A stretch of DNA of 64,000 nt, from positions 1,280,629 through 1,344,628 of the forward strand of contig KB906767.1 of the NCBI GenBank assembly GCA_000381625.1, in the 5' to 3' direction. The position numbers were made by a program, and so were the translations under genes. This DNA comes from Bryobacterales bacterium KBS 96 (GTDB taxonomy: Bacteria; Acidobacteriota; Terriglobia; Bryobacterales; Bryobacteraceae). Of this stretch, positions 9,015-17,622 are shown piece by piece. Every line of letters begins with the position of its first letter. The first letter of the stretch is position 1. A model generated the notes under the pieces. The model made no database searches. It saw only the letters and a list, made by a program, of their open reading frames with translations, and was not told the origin of the DNA.

Positions 9015-9703
9015 TAGTGGATACCGTTGCTGCCGATAATCCATCTGCACGAAGACTGCGTGGTTCGCAATGCTCGCTACGCCGATTTGCGCGGACCGAT
9101 GCCGCCGGTGGCTTATTTCCCCTTCCATGCGGTAGACGCGAACGGGGCGCCGCGCTCCAGAAACTCCGGAACCTTCATCGTGCGATCGTTCAGTTCGAAT
9201 CCGCTCGCGCTCGCGCCTGTCCTGCGCCGCGAAATATCGCGCGCGGGGCACGAACTCCGCATTACGAATCTCCGGACTCAAAAGGAGATTAATGCGCTGC
9301 ATACCATACAAGAGCGGCTTGTAGCGATGCTGGCGCTGTTCTTCGCGGGAGTTGCACTAGTGCTCGCCGGAGTCGGGCTCTACGGGGTGCTCGACTATTC
9401 CGTCTTTCAGCGGCGCCGCGAAATCAGCATTCGTATGGCGATCGGCGCACAAGTACCGATATTGCACGACGAGTTACGTTCGACATTTTCCGCATGGTGG
9501 TCGTGGGCGCACTTGCGGGTTTGGGGCTCGGTCTGGCATCGGCGCCATACATCAAAACGCTGCTCTACCAGGTCAAGAGCACCGATTGGAGCATGCTTGC
9601 ACTTCCGTCGATGGTCATTCTGGCCACAACACTGGTAGCCGCACTACCGGCTATGATCCGCGCCGTCCACATCGACCCGGTGAGAACGCTGCGCGTCGAA
9701 TAG
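9015..9703 (+). pseudogene. Decayed C-terminal remnant of an ADOP permease
   Basis: Only the last third of an ADOP permease is present. One frame (9027 to about 9480) reads RGPMPPVAYFPF, TFIVRSF, LRITNLRTQKEINALHTIQERL and ALFFAGVALVLAGVGLYGVLDYS, then REISIRMAIGAQ. After a frameshift near 9470-9495 another frame continues as FRMVVVGALAGLGLGLASAP and ends RAVHIDPVRTLRVE at 9703. The N-terminal two thirds, a start codon and a PadR partner are missing, and an in-frame stop lies at 9015. The final block resembles pair 2 (RAVHIDPAETLRSE at 25360-25377) more than pair 1. Confidence 0.85.
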
Positions 9704-9716
9704 ACGCATGGCCTCG

Positions 9717-11462
9717 TCAATCTCCGGAAAGATGTAGAAGCGCAAAGGGTTCGATGCCTTTGTCGTCGAACACGGTGGCATCGCCCGGTTCCGTACGCTT
9801 GCGGCGTAGAGCGGCGATAGCTATGAGAAGCACAGGCACTAGAATCGCCAGGCGCCAAAATTTCGTAAGAATCGAAACTTCAATTCCGACGAGCGCCGGA
9901 ATCAAAAATACGAGTGCGATCATACTTCCCGCCACTAAACGGAGAAGGCGATCGCGGTCGGCGGCGAACGAACACGTAAACGGAATTTTCCGAAAGCCGA
10001 ACAACAGCGCGTCCACTGCTACCACAAACAGCAATACATCGATCAGGGCGGCTATCGACGCGTTCGTCCAGTCCAAGGCAAGCACGGCAAAGGGAAACCA
10101 AATAACAAAGAACCACGTGAGGATAAAGGCCAGCATCGCCTTGCGGCACACACTTGGCAACCAATCGGGACGGTCGTTTGCCGCCAGTCGGAACAGCCAG
10201 TTCGCATCGACGCTGGCGGGGAGGTCGAACGTAAACCGCATCCCGGTAAGCACGAAGAATGCGAGCATCAGCGGCGCACTAAGGACAACGTCATGCGGTA
10301 ATCCTCTCGTCCCATTCGCGCCTGGCAGGAAGCCTTCGGCCGCGAGCAGCAATCCGAGTCCAGCCCAGATCCCGAAGAGCAGGAGTTGCGTATCGTTCCG
10401 GATCAGTGTTTTAACGATAAACCCGTAACATGCCGATTCCGGTCCGGGACGAACCCACAAACGCGAAATACGCCCCGACGACTGCAACCGGAACACGCGC
10501 CTGGGAGCGGGATTGCCTGGCCCCTCGCGACGTTCGGCAATTCGCAGGAAATAGCGGCGATAGCTCAGGGTAAATCCAAAAATCGCAACAGCAAGCGCTC
10601 CGGCGACGGCCCACACAGCGAACTGCGGCGCAATCGTGACTCTAGCTCGCAGCGGCGCAAGACGACTTTCAAATAGAGATAAAAACCAAAGTGGAGGCCA
10701 CCAATCTCCCGCTCCGCCCGGTTTCATCTTGAAGTTGAAAATCGAAAGCGGAACGACAAACGCCGAAATCAGAAGCGAAACAAAGAACACCAGCAGAATA
10801 GTCCGAACAACCAGAGAAACGCGCCGGTATGCGGAGTCCGGCAAAAGCGACTTAAGCAGCGACTGCAACGCAAGCAGCGCGAGGAATGTAAACAGGCTGA
10901 TTCCGAGCACAGCGATGGCATGCGCGGGCGCGAAGCGGGCAAATGCTCCGAATGTTCCTTCCTTCAAAGTAACCAGCAACGGAAACAGAATCGATGAGAT
11001 TAAGTTCACATCGATCGCGAAGATGATGGCGATGCCCCCCAGCGCTGTCGCGTTCGCAAGAAAGATGTCCCGGAGTTTCAAAGGCAGCGGAGCTAGATTT
11101 GCAAAATCCTGGCGGCCCGGCAGCAGGCGATCCCACCGTACTAGAGTGACCAGCCCCGTAATCGCCATGGAATAGACGATAAAAAAGTATTCGTCCGGAA
11201 CGCACACACGATAAGGGTCAAATAATGGATTGCCGCGGAGCCATTGGAGCAAGCTGGAGTATTTGCCGCTCAGGTAGATGGCTGTAAAGGCGCCCGGCAC
11301 AGCAAGCAGCGCCAGTGCTCCGGCCATGCCGAAATCCACGTCGGAATTGCCGCCGCTGCTCGCCATTCTCTCGAAAAAATGCTGGACCAGGCGCAAAAAC
11401 GGGCGCTTCGTGACAGTTCGAGACCATCGCCGCCGCACGGATTCTCCGAATGATCGTGTCAT
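9717..11462 (-). CDS. Multi-pass membrane subunit of an ABC exporter
   Basis: 581 residues with about a dozen hydrophobic segments spread over the whole length, for example FGMAGALALLAVPGAFTAIY near residue 45 and LLLFGIWAGLGLLLAA in the middle. Its start overlaps the stop of the ABC ATPase gene by four bases (ATGA), so the two are translationally coupled and form one transporter. The N-terminus is cytoplasmic and basic (SVRRRWSRTVTKR). I do not recognise a named family beyond a large ABC-2-like permease; the substrate is unknown. The gene converges on the ADOP remnant. An internal Met at residue 33 is a possible alternative start. Confidence 0.7.
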   Translation of the reverse strand: MTRSFGESVRRRWSRTVTKRPFLRLVQHFFERMASSGGNSDVDFGMAGALALLAVPGAFTAIYLSGKYSSLLQWLRGNPLFDPYRVCVPDEYFFIVYSMAITGLVTLVRWDRLLPGRQDFANLAPLPLKLRDIFLANATALGGIAIIFAIDVNLISSILFPLLVTLKEGTFGAFARFAPAHAIAVLGISLFTFLALLALQSLLKSLLPDSAYRRVSLVVRTILLVFFVSLLISAFVVPLSIFNFKMKPGGAGDWWPPLWFLSLFESRLAPLRARVTIAPQFAVWAVAGALAVAIFGFTLSYRRYFLRIAERREGPGNPAPRRVFRLQSSGRISRLWVRPGPESACYGFIVKTLIRNDTQLLLFGIWAGLGLLLAAEGFLPGANGTRGLPHDVVLSAPLMLAFFVLTGMRFTFDLPASVDANWLFRLAANDRPDWLPSVCRKAMLAFILTWFFVIWFPFAVLALDWTNASIAALIDVLLFVVAVDALLFGFRKIPFTCSFAADRDRLLRLVAGSMIALVFLIPALVGIEVSILTKFWRLAILVPVLLIAIAALRRKRTEPGDATVFDDKGIEPFALLHLSGD

Positions 11463-12226
11463 TGGGTCAGAGTCAGTTCCGCCAGTTTACGGGCAACATC
11501 TTCCGCGTCGTTTTCCTCGACAAGCCGCGAAAATGTCTGCTCTAGCGTTTGCATCGATTGCATTCCCGCGACATCCTGGAGAGAGCCATAAGCGATAACG
11601 GCTCCTTTGCGCAGGACCAGCACATGAGAACAAACCTTCTCGACGACTTCGAGAACGTGAGAGCAATAGAAAATCGCCTTACCAGCCTGTTTCAATTCCT
11701 GGACCAGATGTCTAAAGATCAGCGCGGAGGTAACATCGAGGCCGGAGAGCGGCTCATCGAATATCAACACATCCGGATTGTGCAGCAGGGCCGCCGTGAT
11801 AAGAATGCGCTGGCGCATCCCTTTTGAATATGTGGCGATCGCAACATGGCGGCTGGGATAGAGAGAGAAGAGCCGCAGAAATTCATCGATCCGTTTCTGC
11901 AGCCACGATGTTTCCAACCCGCGCAGCCCTCCGACCAGTTCGAGGTATTCCCGGCCTGAAAGATAAGGATACAGATTGGCTTCTTCCGGCACGTAGCCAA
12001 GGCGCCGCTTGTAACCGGCAAGGTCGTTGCGGATATCCTGGCCCTGAAACAGGACGCACCCCTCACTCGGCTCGAGCAGGCCCGCCAACATTTTGACGGT
12101 CGTGCTTTTGCCCGAGCCGTTGGGCCCCAAATAGCCGAGAACGTGCGCGGGCTGAATGGAAAAGTTGACGTTCGAAACGGCGGGAACGCTTGCGTATCGC
12201 TTGCTCAGAGTCCGGGCTTCCAGCAT
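11459..12226 (-). CDS. ABC transporter ATP-binding protein
   Basis: 255 residues from ATG 12226, chosen because AAGGAGG lies just upstream; a longer reading from 12277 would pass through this ribosome site. Walker A is GPNGSGKST, the Q loop lies near GYVPEEANLYPYLSGREYL, the signature is the variant YSKGMRQRI (Lys in place of Gly), and Walker B is VLIFDEPLSGLD, followed by the switch His in YCSHVLE. This is the CcmA/YadG-like class of exporter ATPase that pairs with ABC-2 permeases. It is coupled by a four-base overlap to the 581-residue membrane gene. Confidence 0.9.
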   Translation of the reverse strand: MLEARTLSKRYASVPAVSNVNFSIQPAHVLGYLGPNGSGKSTTVKMLAGLLEPSEGCVLFQGQDIRNDLAGYKRRLGYVPEEANLYPYLSGREYLELVGGLRGLETSWLQKRIDEFLRLFSLYPSRHVAIATYSKGMRQRILITAALLHNPDVLIFDEPLSGLDVTSALIFRHLVQELKQAGKAIFYCSHVLEVVEKVCSHVLVLRKGAVIAYGSLQDVAGMQSMQTLEQTFSRLVEENDAEDVARKLAELTLTQ

Positions 12227-12347
12227 CGCCGTTCCTCCTTCCAGGAATAGAATACTACATAGGGTATGGCGAGGCAAGCTGCCGTTTCGAAAACCTTAAA
12301 CGAGTTCGTCTAATGGCGAGTCAGATCTTTCGGATCAGCGAGGGCAC

Positions 12348-13274
12348 TCAGTCCCCTTCCGCCTCCAGAAACCGCTCCGCCTCAATCGCGGCCATGCAGC
12401 CCGCGCCGGCTGCCGTAATCGCCTGGCGATACGTGCGATCCTGCACATCACCCGCGTGGAATACGCCTGCGATGTTCGTCCGCGCGCCACCGTGCGAAAG
12501 GATATATCCATCCGGATCGAGATCCAATTGGCCTACAAACGGCAATGTGTTCGGAATGTGCCCGATTGCCACAAAGAACCCATCAACCGGCCGCTCGGTC
12601 ACTTCATTCGTCACAATGTTCCGCAGCTTTACACCGGTGACGTGGCCCTTTTCGACATCGTAGATGTCTTCGACGATCGTGTTGAGAACCAGCTCGATTT
12701 TCGGATTATTTTTCACGCGCTCCAGCATGATCTTCGAGGCGCGAAACGCCTCGCGCCGGTGAACCAGCATCACCTGCCGCCCGAAGCGCGTCAGAAAATT
12801 CGCTTCTTCCATGGCGGAATCACCGCCGCCGATCACCATAATCTGTTTGTCGCGGAAGAAGAAGCCGTCGCACGTCGCGCACGAACTCACGCCATAGCCG
12901 ATTAGCTTCTGTTCGTTCGGAAGGTTCAACCAGCGCGCGGAGGCGCCCGTGGCGACAATCAGTGTGCGCGTTTCGAACACCTCGCCATCTTCCAGTTTCA
13001 AAGTAAACGGCCGCTGCCGCAGATTCGCCTCCACCACGCGGCCGTGTCGGTACTCGGCGCCAAAGCGTTGGGCCTGCTTCTTCATGTTCTCGACGAGTTC
13101 AGGCCCCTGAATGCCTTCGGGAAATCCAGGGAAATTCTCGACTTCGGTGGTGATGGAGAGCTGCCCTCCCGGCTCGTGCCCCTCGAAAACCAGCGGTTTT
13201 AAATTCGCCCTGGCGGCATAGATCGCAGCAGTGTTGCCGGCACATCCCGTGCCAAGTATGACGACGTTTCGCAT
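12348..13274 (-). CDS. trxB: Thioredoxin reductase
   Basis: 308 residues, the usual length. The N-terminal FAD-binding motif is GTGCAGNTAAIYAARANL (Cys where most family members have Pro). The redox-active pair is in SSCATCDGFFF, the NADPH-binding motif is VIGGGDSAMEEANFLTRF with HRR (VHRREAFRAS), and the C-terminal FAD motif is GVFHAGDVQDRTYRQ. It reduces thioredoxin with NADPH in the cytoplasm. It lies between feoB upstream and the ABC pair downstream on the same strand, with gaps of about 100 bp on each side, so it may have its own promoter. Confidence 0.93.
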   Translation of the reverse strand: MRNVVILGTGCAGNTAAIYAARANLKPLVFEGHEPGGQLSITTEVENFPGFPEGIQGPELVENMKKQAQRFGAEYRHGRVVEANLRQRPFTLKLEDGEVFETRTLIVATGASARWLNLPNEQKLIGYGVSSCATCDGFFFRDKQIMVIGGGDSAMEEANFLTRFGRQVMLVHRREAFRASKIMLERVKNNPKIELVLNTIVEDIYDVEKGHVTGVKLRNIVTNEVTERPVDGFFVAIGHIPNTLPFVGQLDLDPDGYILSHGGARTNIAGVFHAGDVQDRTYRQAITAAGAGCMAAIEAERFLEAEGD

Positions 13275-13374
13275 GAATAGATTGGAAAACCTTCGCGGGA
13301 GGTCCAGCCCAAATGGTCATGCTAACAAACGATTCGCCTGGATCCCGGCCGCGTTTGGCGACTCATTTGATGAG

Positions 13375-15306
13375 TTATTGGAAGAAAAGATTCGCGACGC
13401 GATAGGCCACCAGCGAACCTCCGTACGCCAGGGCCAGCATATAGCTGAACTGAAAGATCGGCCACTTCCATCCGCCGGTTTCTCTGCGCACGACGGCAAT
13501 GGTTGAAAAACACTGCATGGCGAACGCGAAAAAAACGAGTAGTGCCACTGCTCCGGCGGGCGTCAGGTCGGCGTGCAGCGCTTTCTGCAGCCCTTCGGAG
13601 TTGCCGTCGCTTTCAATTCCGTAGATAGTGCCGAGCGTCCCGACGATCACCTCGCGGGCCGCCAGCGACGTAATCAGACCGATGCCAATTTTCCAGTTGA
13701 ATCCGAGCGGTTTGATGGCCGGCTCAATGGTCTTGCCCACCATGCCTGCATAGCTGTTCTCGATCTCCGGCATTTTGCCATGCGAGAGCGGCAGATTCGC
13801 CAATATCCAGAGCACAATCGACACGGTCAGAATCACGGTGCCTGCCCGGCGCAGAAATACCCTCCCGCGATCGATCAGCCGCAGACTCAGCGACTGAAGC
13901 GTGGGCAGGCGGTAAGGCGGCATTTCCAGAATGAAAGAGGAACGCTGGCTTTTGAGCACTGTCGATTTCAGCAGGCGGGCAGTGATCACCGCCGCCGCGA
14001 AACCTAGAACATAGAGCAGCAGCATGGTCGCCGCCGGCAGCGAAAGGACGCCGCGGACCAGAGGAATGTTCGGCACGAATGCCGCAATGATCAGCGTGTA
14101 GACTGGCAAGCGCGCGGAGCACGTCATCAATGGCGCGATCATGATGGTCGCGATACGGTCGCGCTTGTTTTCAATGACTCGTGTCGCCATCACGGCCGGA
14201 ACCGCGCAAGCATACGCCGACAGCAGCGGAATAAAGGATTTCCCCTGTAAACCGAATTTCGCCATCGTCCGGTCCGCGATGAGCGCCGCGCGCGCCATGT
14301 AACCGGAATCCTCGAGAACACCGATAAACAAAAAGAGCAACAGGATCTGCGGCAGAAAGACCAATACCGATCCGACGCCGGCCCAGACTCCATTCACGAC
14401 AAGCGATCGGACCACGCCGTTCGGCAGCACCATGCCCATCCATTGCCCCGACATGGACACCGCGTAGGTCATACCGTCCATAATCGGCTGGGCCCATGAG
14501 AAGATACTCTGGAAAACCGCCACCACGACAGCGGCAAAGACCAGCGGGCCGAAAACCGGATGCAGGAAAACAGAATCGAGCCGGCGCGTCCAGATTGGAG
14601 GAGCCGGAGCACGATACGATGCGCGGGTGTTGAGCTTCGATGCCCATTGGCGGCACTTGGGAACGTCGTTCAGAACCGGCAGCTCGACCCGGGCCGGTTT
14701 GGCGCCCGCCAGATTCGCGGCTGTACCCGACAGAAATTGCTGGATGCGGTCAACGCCGGTTCCCTTCGATGCGCTAACCAATACCACTGGCGCGCCCAGT
14801 TCATGCGATAGCGCCGCGACATCCACCTTGCCGCCGCGAACGGCCAAGTCGTCCGCCATGTTCAACACCACCAGCGTCGGCAGCCCCAAACTCAGAACCG
14901 GCGCCGCCAGAACCAGGTGCCGCCCAAGATTTGTGACATCCAAAATAAGAACCACAGCGTCCGGTTTCGCGAAACCTGGCCGGACTCCTTTTAAAATGTC
15001 GTTGGCCACCTGCTCGTCTTCCGAGCGGGGATGCAAACTGTAGACGCCGGGAAGGTCGACCAGAAAAACCTCTTGCCGATTCTTCAGTTTGGCCTTCCCC
15101 ATCCGGTGCTCTACGGTCACGCCAGGGAAATTCGCCACCTTCTGGCGAAGGCCGGTCAGGCGATTGAATAATGTGGATTTGCCGGAATTCGGCGGCCCGA
15201 TAATCGCGACAATTAATGGCCGCTCATTTACCGCCGCATGTGGGACCGGAATGGTCGGATTTGGGAGCAGGCCTTTGCGTGGACCGCTGTCGTGGCAATT
15301 GCTCAT
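13375..15306 (-). CDS. feoB: Ferrous iron transporter FeoB
   Basis: 643 residues. The cytoplasmic G domain shows G1 GPPNSGKST, the switch region ANFPGVTVEHRMG, G3 DLPGVY and G4 NMAD. A linker precedes the membrane domain with its Gate motifs and the long helices (for example VLVFLPQILLLFLFIGVLEDSGYMARAAL, quoted here only in part). The protein is shorter than E. coli FeoB (773), as in many bacteria. It starts 3 bp after the FeoA stop. It imports Fe(II) across the inner membrane. A feoC gene is not visible. Confidence 0.92.
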   Translation of the reverse strand: MSNCHDSGPRKGLLPNPTIPVPHAAVNERPLIVAIIGPPNSGKSTLFNRLTGLRQKVANFPGVTVEHRMGKAKLKNRQEVFLVDLPGVYSLHPRSEDEQVANDILKGVRPGFAKPDAVVLILDVTNLGRHLVLAAPVLSLGLPTLVVLNMADDLAVRGGKVDVAALSHELGAPVVLVSASKGTGVDRIQQFLSGTAANLAGAKPARVELPVLNDVPKCRQWASKLNTRASYRAPAPPIWTRRLDSVFLHPVFGPLVFAAVVVAVFQSIFSWAQPIMDGMTYAVSMSGQWMGMVLPNGVVRSLVVNGVWAGVGSVLVFLPQILLLFLFIGVLEDSGYMARAALIADRTMAKFGLQGKSFIPLLSAYACAVPAVMATRVIENKRDRIATIMIAPLMTCSARLPVYTLIIAAFVPNIPLVRGVLSLPAATMLLLYVLGFAAAVITARLLKSTVLKSQRSSFILEMPPYRLPTLQSLSLRLIDRGRVFLRRAGTVILTVSIVLWILANLPLSHGKMPEIENSYAGMVGKTIEPAIKPLGFNWKIGIGLITSLAAREVIVGTLGTIYGIESDGNSEGLQKALHADLTPAGAVALLVFFAFAMQCFSTIAVVRRETGGWKWPIFQFSYMLALAYGGSLVAYRVANLFFQ

Positions 15307-15309
15307 GGC

Positions 15310-15585
15310 CTAGGGTGTCGCTGCTTTGATACTGGGAAAGTGCAAACGCATGAAGAGCCGGGCCGCCGTGTCGTCCCTCAATGCTATTTCACTGCCATCC
15401 ACACGAAACACGCGCGCTCCGCCGCCGGGAGCGGTTCTGGCGGGAATGATTGCGTTTCCGGGGAGAAAGCCTAATTCCATCAAGCGGCGTGCGATATCGT
15501 CGGGCAGGTCCAGACGATCCAGAATACCTTCTTCGCCGTTACGTAGCTCCGCTAACGTAGCAGGACGTTTGTGGGTGGCTGCCAT
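15310..15585 (-). CDS. feoA: FeoA-domain protein
   Basis: 91 residues from ATG 15585 (MAATHKRP). The SH3-like FeoA fold shows TLAELRNGEEGILDRLD, ARRLMELGFLPGN and VDGSEIALRDDTAARL. The start was chosen because the predicted transcription start near 15619 would cut the ribosome site of the alternative start at 15609, while AAGAGGAG stands before 15585. FeoA is a small cytoplasmic partner of FeoB needed for ferrous iron uptake. It is first in the feoAB operon. Confidence 0.85.
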   Translation of the reverse strand: MAATHKRPATLAELRNGEEGILDRLDLPDDIARRLMELGFLPGNAIIPARTAPGGGARVFRVDGSEIALRDDTAARLFMRLHFPSIKAATP

Positions 15586-15625
15586 CTGGCTCCTCTTGTT
15601 GAAAATCATTTGCAGCTCACCTCTT

Positions 15626-15654
15626 AGTATCAGGCGGGGTCTCGGGACTGTCAA
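15626..15654 (-). promoter_or_regulatory. Promoter of feoAB with a possible Fur-like site
   Basis: On the minus strand TTGACA (15654-15649) and GATACT (15631-15626) are separated by exactly 17 bases, a strong sigma-70 type promoter. Just downstream, GCAAATGATTTTCAACAAG (15613-15595) agrees with the classical Fur box at about 11 of 19 positions by eye and would overlap the transcript start. The promoter is well supported; the Fur site is only a suggestion. Confidence 0.6.
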
Positions 15655-15743
15655 GAAAGGCCCGTGTTTGAACAGATTCGGGAAACCAGGCGGAAGTTCC
15701 GGTAATTGAATGGGAAAACGCACTCCGTACAGCGCGGGCTACG

Positions 15744-15752
15744 TGCTAGAAT
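15744..15752 (+). promoter_or_regulatory. Extended -10 promoter of the MerR-TPR gene
   Basis: TGCTAGAAT reads as TGn plus TAGAAT (five of six consensus bases). The expected transcript start is near 15759, which is the GTG codon, so the message may be leaderless. A small dyad CGTA (15726-15729) / TACG (15740-15743) lies just upstream, where a MerR-type protein could bind. Confidence 0.5.
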
Positions 15753-15758
15753 CGGTGC

Positions 15759-16748
15759 GTGCTGCGAGAGGCCTCGCCACCTCCCACACAACCCGCCGAG
15801 AGAGAGCAAGCCGCTGTCTTCTCTCGAACCCAAGTTCGCCGGCTGCTTAACGTTGCCGAGCGTCTGCTCCGAAGTTGGGAGCGGCAGGGCCTTATTCCTC
15901 AACAAGATGAGTACCGTTTTTCGGACTTGCTCGTCCTAAAGACCATCCTCAAACTGCGTGATGCCCAGGTGCCGCCGCAGCGGATTCGCCGCTCACTGTT
16001 AGCGCTTCGCGAACGCCTGAAGGATGCACCGGATCTCTATTCGGAAATTCGCGTGTTCTCACAGGGCCAGCGCGTACAGGTGCAAATCGGCAAGCAGCAG
16101 ATGGAACCGATCTCCGGTCAGTTTCTGTTGGATTTCAGCGAAAGCGAGGTCAGCAAGTTGCTGCATCTGCCGAAATCCTCGCGAGATACGGAAAAAACCG
16201 CCGATCTGCTACGGCGCAAAATGGAATCGGAAAACTGGTTCGAAAGAGGCTTAGAACTGGAGCAGCGGGGCGCCCCGGTCGAGCAGATCATCGACGCCTA
16301 CCAGAAAGCAGCCGCCCTCGATCCTCGTGCGGCGGGCGCGCTGGTGAACCTCGGCACCATCTTCTTCAACGGGCACGCCTGGGCCGATGCTGAAACGCAT
16401 TACAAAAAAGCTCTGGAGATCGACCCCGACTATCCGCTGGCTCACTTCAATTTAGGCAACCTCTACGACGAGCGCGGCGACTACGAAACCGCTGTGTTTC
16501 ACTATCTGGCTGCTGTACGGCTATTTCCAAACTACGCGGACGCCCATTACAACATCGCGTTGTTGTACCAGAATGCGGGAGAAGTCATGAATGCCGTGCG
16601 CCACTGGAAGCAGTATCTAAAACTGGACACGAACACGGCTTGGAGCCATATCGCCCGGCGTGAGTTGAGCAAGCTGGAAGCGATCACGGTGGTTGCGGGC
16701 AGCCGGCCGCCACGGAGCGTTCCCGGATCGCGCGCCGGCGAATCGTAG
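15759..16748 (+). CDS. MerR-like DNA-binding domain fused to TPR repeats
   Basis: 329 residues from GTG. Residues 20-90 form a MerR-type winged helix: FSRTQVRRLLNVAERLLRSW, EYRFSDLLVLKTILKLRDAQ, then VPPQRIRRSLLALRERL. A connecting region of about 70 residues follows, and from about 165 there are tandem tetratricopeptide repeats: ALVNLGTIFFNGHAWADAE, YPLAHFNLGNLYDERGDYE and YADAHYNIALLYQNAGEV. There is no metal- or drug-binding domain of the classical MerR type; the TPRs replace it and probably bind a protein partner. It is divergent from feoAB across 173 bp, so it could act on the iron genes, but this is only positional. The C-terminus is a short basic tail. Confidence 0.82.
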   Translation: MLREASPPPTQPAEREQAAVFSRTQVRRLLNVAERLLRSWERQGLIPQQDEYRFSDLLVLKTILKLRDAQVPPQRIRRSLLALRERLKDAPDLYSEIRVFSQGQRVQVQIGKQQMEPISGQFLLDFSESEVSKLLHLPKSSRDTEKTADLLRRKMESENWFERGLELEQRGAPVEQIIDAYQKAAALDPRAAGALVNLGTIFFNGHAWADAETHYKKALEIDPDYPLAHFNLGNLYDERGDYETAVFHYLAAVRLFPNYADAHYNIALLYQNAGEVMNAVRHWKQYLKLDTNTAWSHIARRELSKLEAITVVAGSRPPRSVPGSRAGES

Positions 16749-16995
16749 GGTCGGAGGAATGCGTCGACCATGGCCGCAAAGCGACTCCCGCTCCGCTATC
16801 CTGGCCGCGGGCTACCCCTGTCCCGCCGCCCTCTGCCGGAACGGGCGACGGTTCGCCCCGCCCCGCTCGAAAGTCGGGTTGCGTACTGGCAGCATGACGA
16901 TAGAGGTTCGCTGAAACAGACAGTGTGAAAATGTCTCCGACGAACGAGCACGGGCGGGGCATATCCGGCCCGACGATGACGTTAGATTTTCGAAA

Positions 16996-17622
16996 ATGAA
17001 TTCCGATCGGCACGTCCGGGGTCCTCTGATGCCAGCAGCTGCTCTGATTCTGGCAGCAGGCTCCGCCAGCCGGATGGGTAGCCTCAAACAATTACTTCCC
17101 TACGGAAACGGAACATTGCTTACTCATTCGATTGAACAGGCACAGCAAGCCGCCTTTGACCGGATCATCGTCGTTATCGGCGCGGAAGCCGAGCGTGTGC
17201 GCCGTTCAGTCGCGGGGCTACCCATCGAGATCGCTCTTAACGAGAACTGGGCAATGGGAATGGGCTCGTCCATCGCTGCCGGCGTGCAACGGTTTAGAAC
17301 GGCCGGGCCGGTCCTGCCCGTTCTCGGCATCCTGTTAGCCGACCAGCCCTGGGTGTCGGCCGGACACCTGCGAGCGATGCGCGAACAGTTGGAATCGACA
17401 AATGCGGCCGCCGTGGCCGCCGAATACGCGAACGGACTTGGAGTACCCGCCTTGTTCCAGGAGAAATTGTACCCGCTGCTCGCCGCCCTGCCGCCCGAAG
17501 CCGGCGCGAAACATCTGCTGAGAGACTGCGGAATGATAGTCAGCGCCTTTCCGCTACCGGAGGCGGCTACCGATATCGATACGCCATCCGATTTAGCGGC
17601 TCTAGAATCGATGCGAACATGA
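16996..17622 (+). CDS. MobA-like nucleotidyltransferase (MocA/CoxI-associated type)
   Basis: 208 residues. The NTP-transfer signature LILAAGSASRMGSLKQLLPY is near residue 15, followed by NENWAMGMGSSIAAGV (substrate loop) and LLADQPWVSAGHLRAM. Near the end is AKHLLRDCG and TDIDTPSDLAAL, the metal-binding IDTPxDL motif. These match molybdenum cofactor cytidylyl/guanylyltransferase-like proteins (MocA/YgfJ group), which charge the cofactor for xanthine dehydrogenase-family enzymes. No such enzyme is in the window. The next gene overlaps its stop by four bases (ATGA). Confidence 0.82.
   Translation: MNSDRHVRGPLMPAAALILAAGSASRMGSLKQLLPYGNGTLLTHSIEQAQQAAFDRIIVVIGAEAERVRRSVAGLPIEIALNENWAMGMGSSIAAGVQRFRTAGPVLPVLGILLADQPWVSAGHLRAMREQLESTNAAAVAAEYANGLGVPALFQEKLYPLLAALPPEAGAKHLLRDCGMIVSAFPLPEAATDIDTPSDLAALESMRT

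Noticed and set aside
9586-10428. Plus-strand frame of 280 codons
   Set aside because: It is antisense to the membrane subunit of the ABC exporter and is full of Arg, Ser and Asn without any domain.
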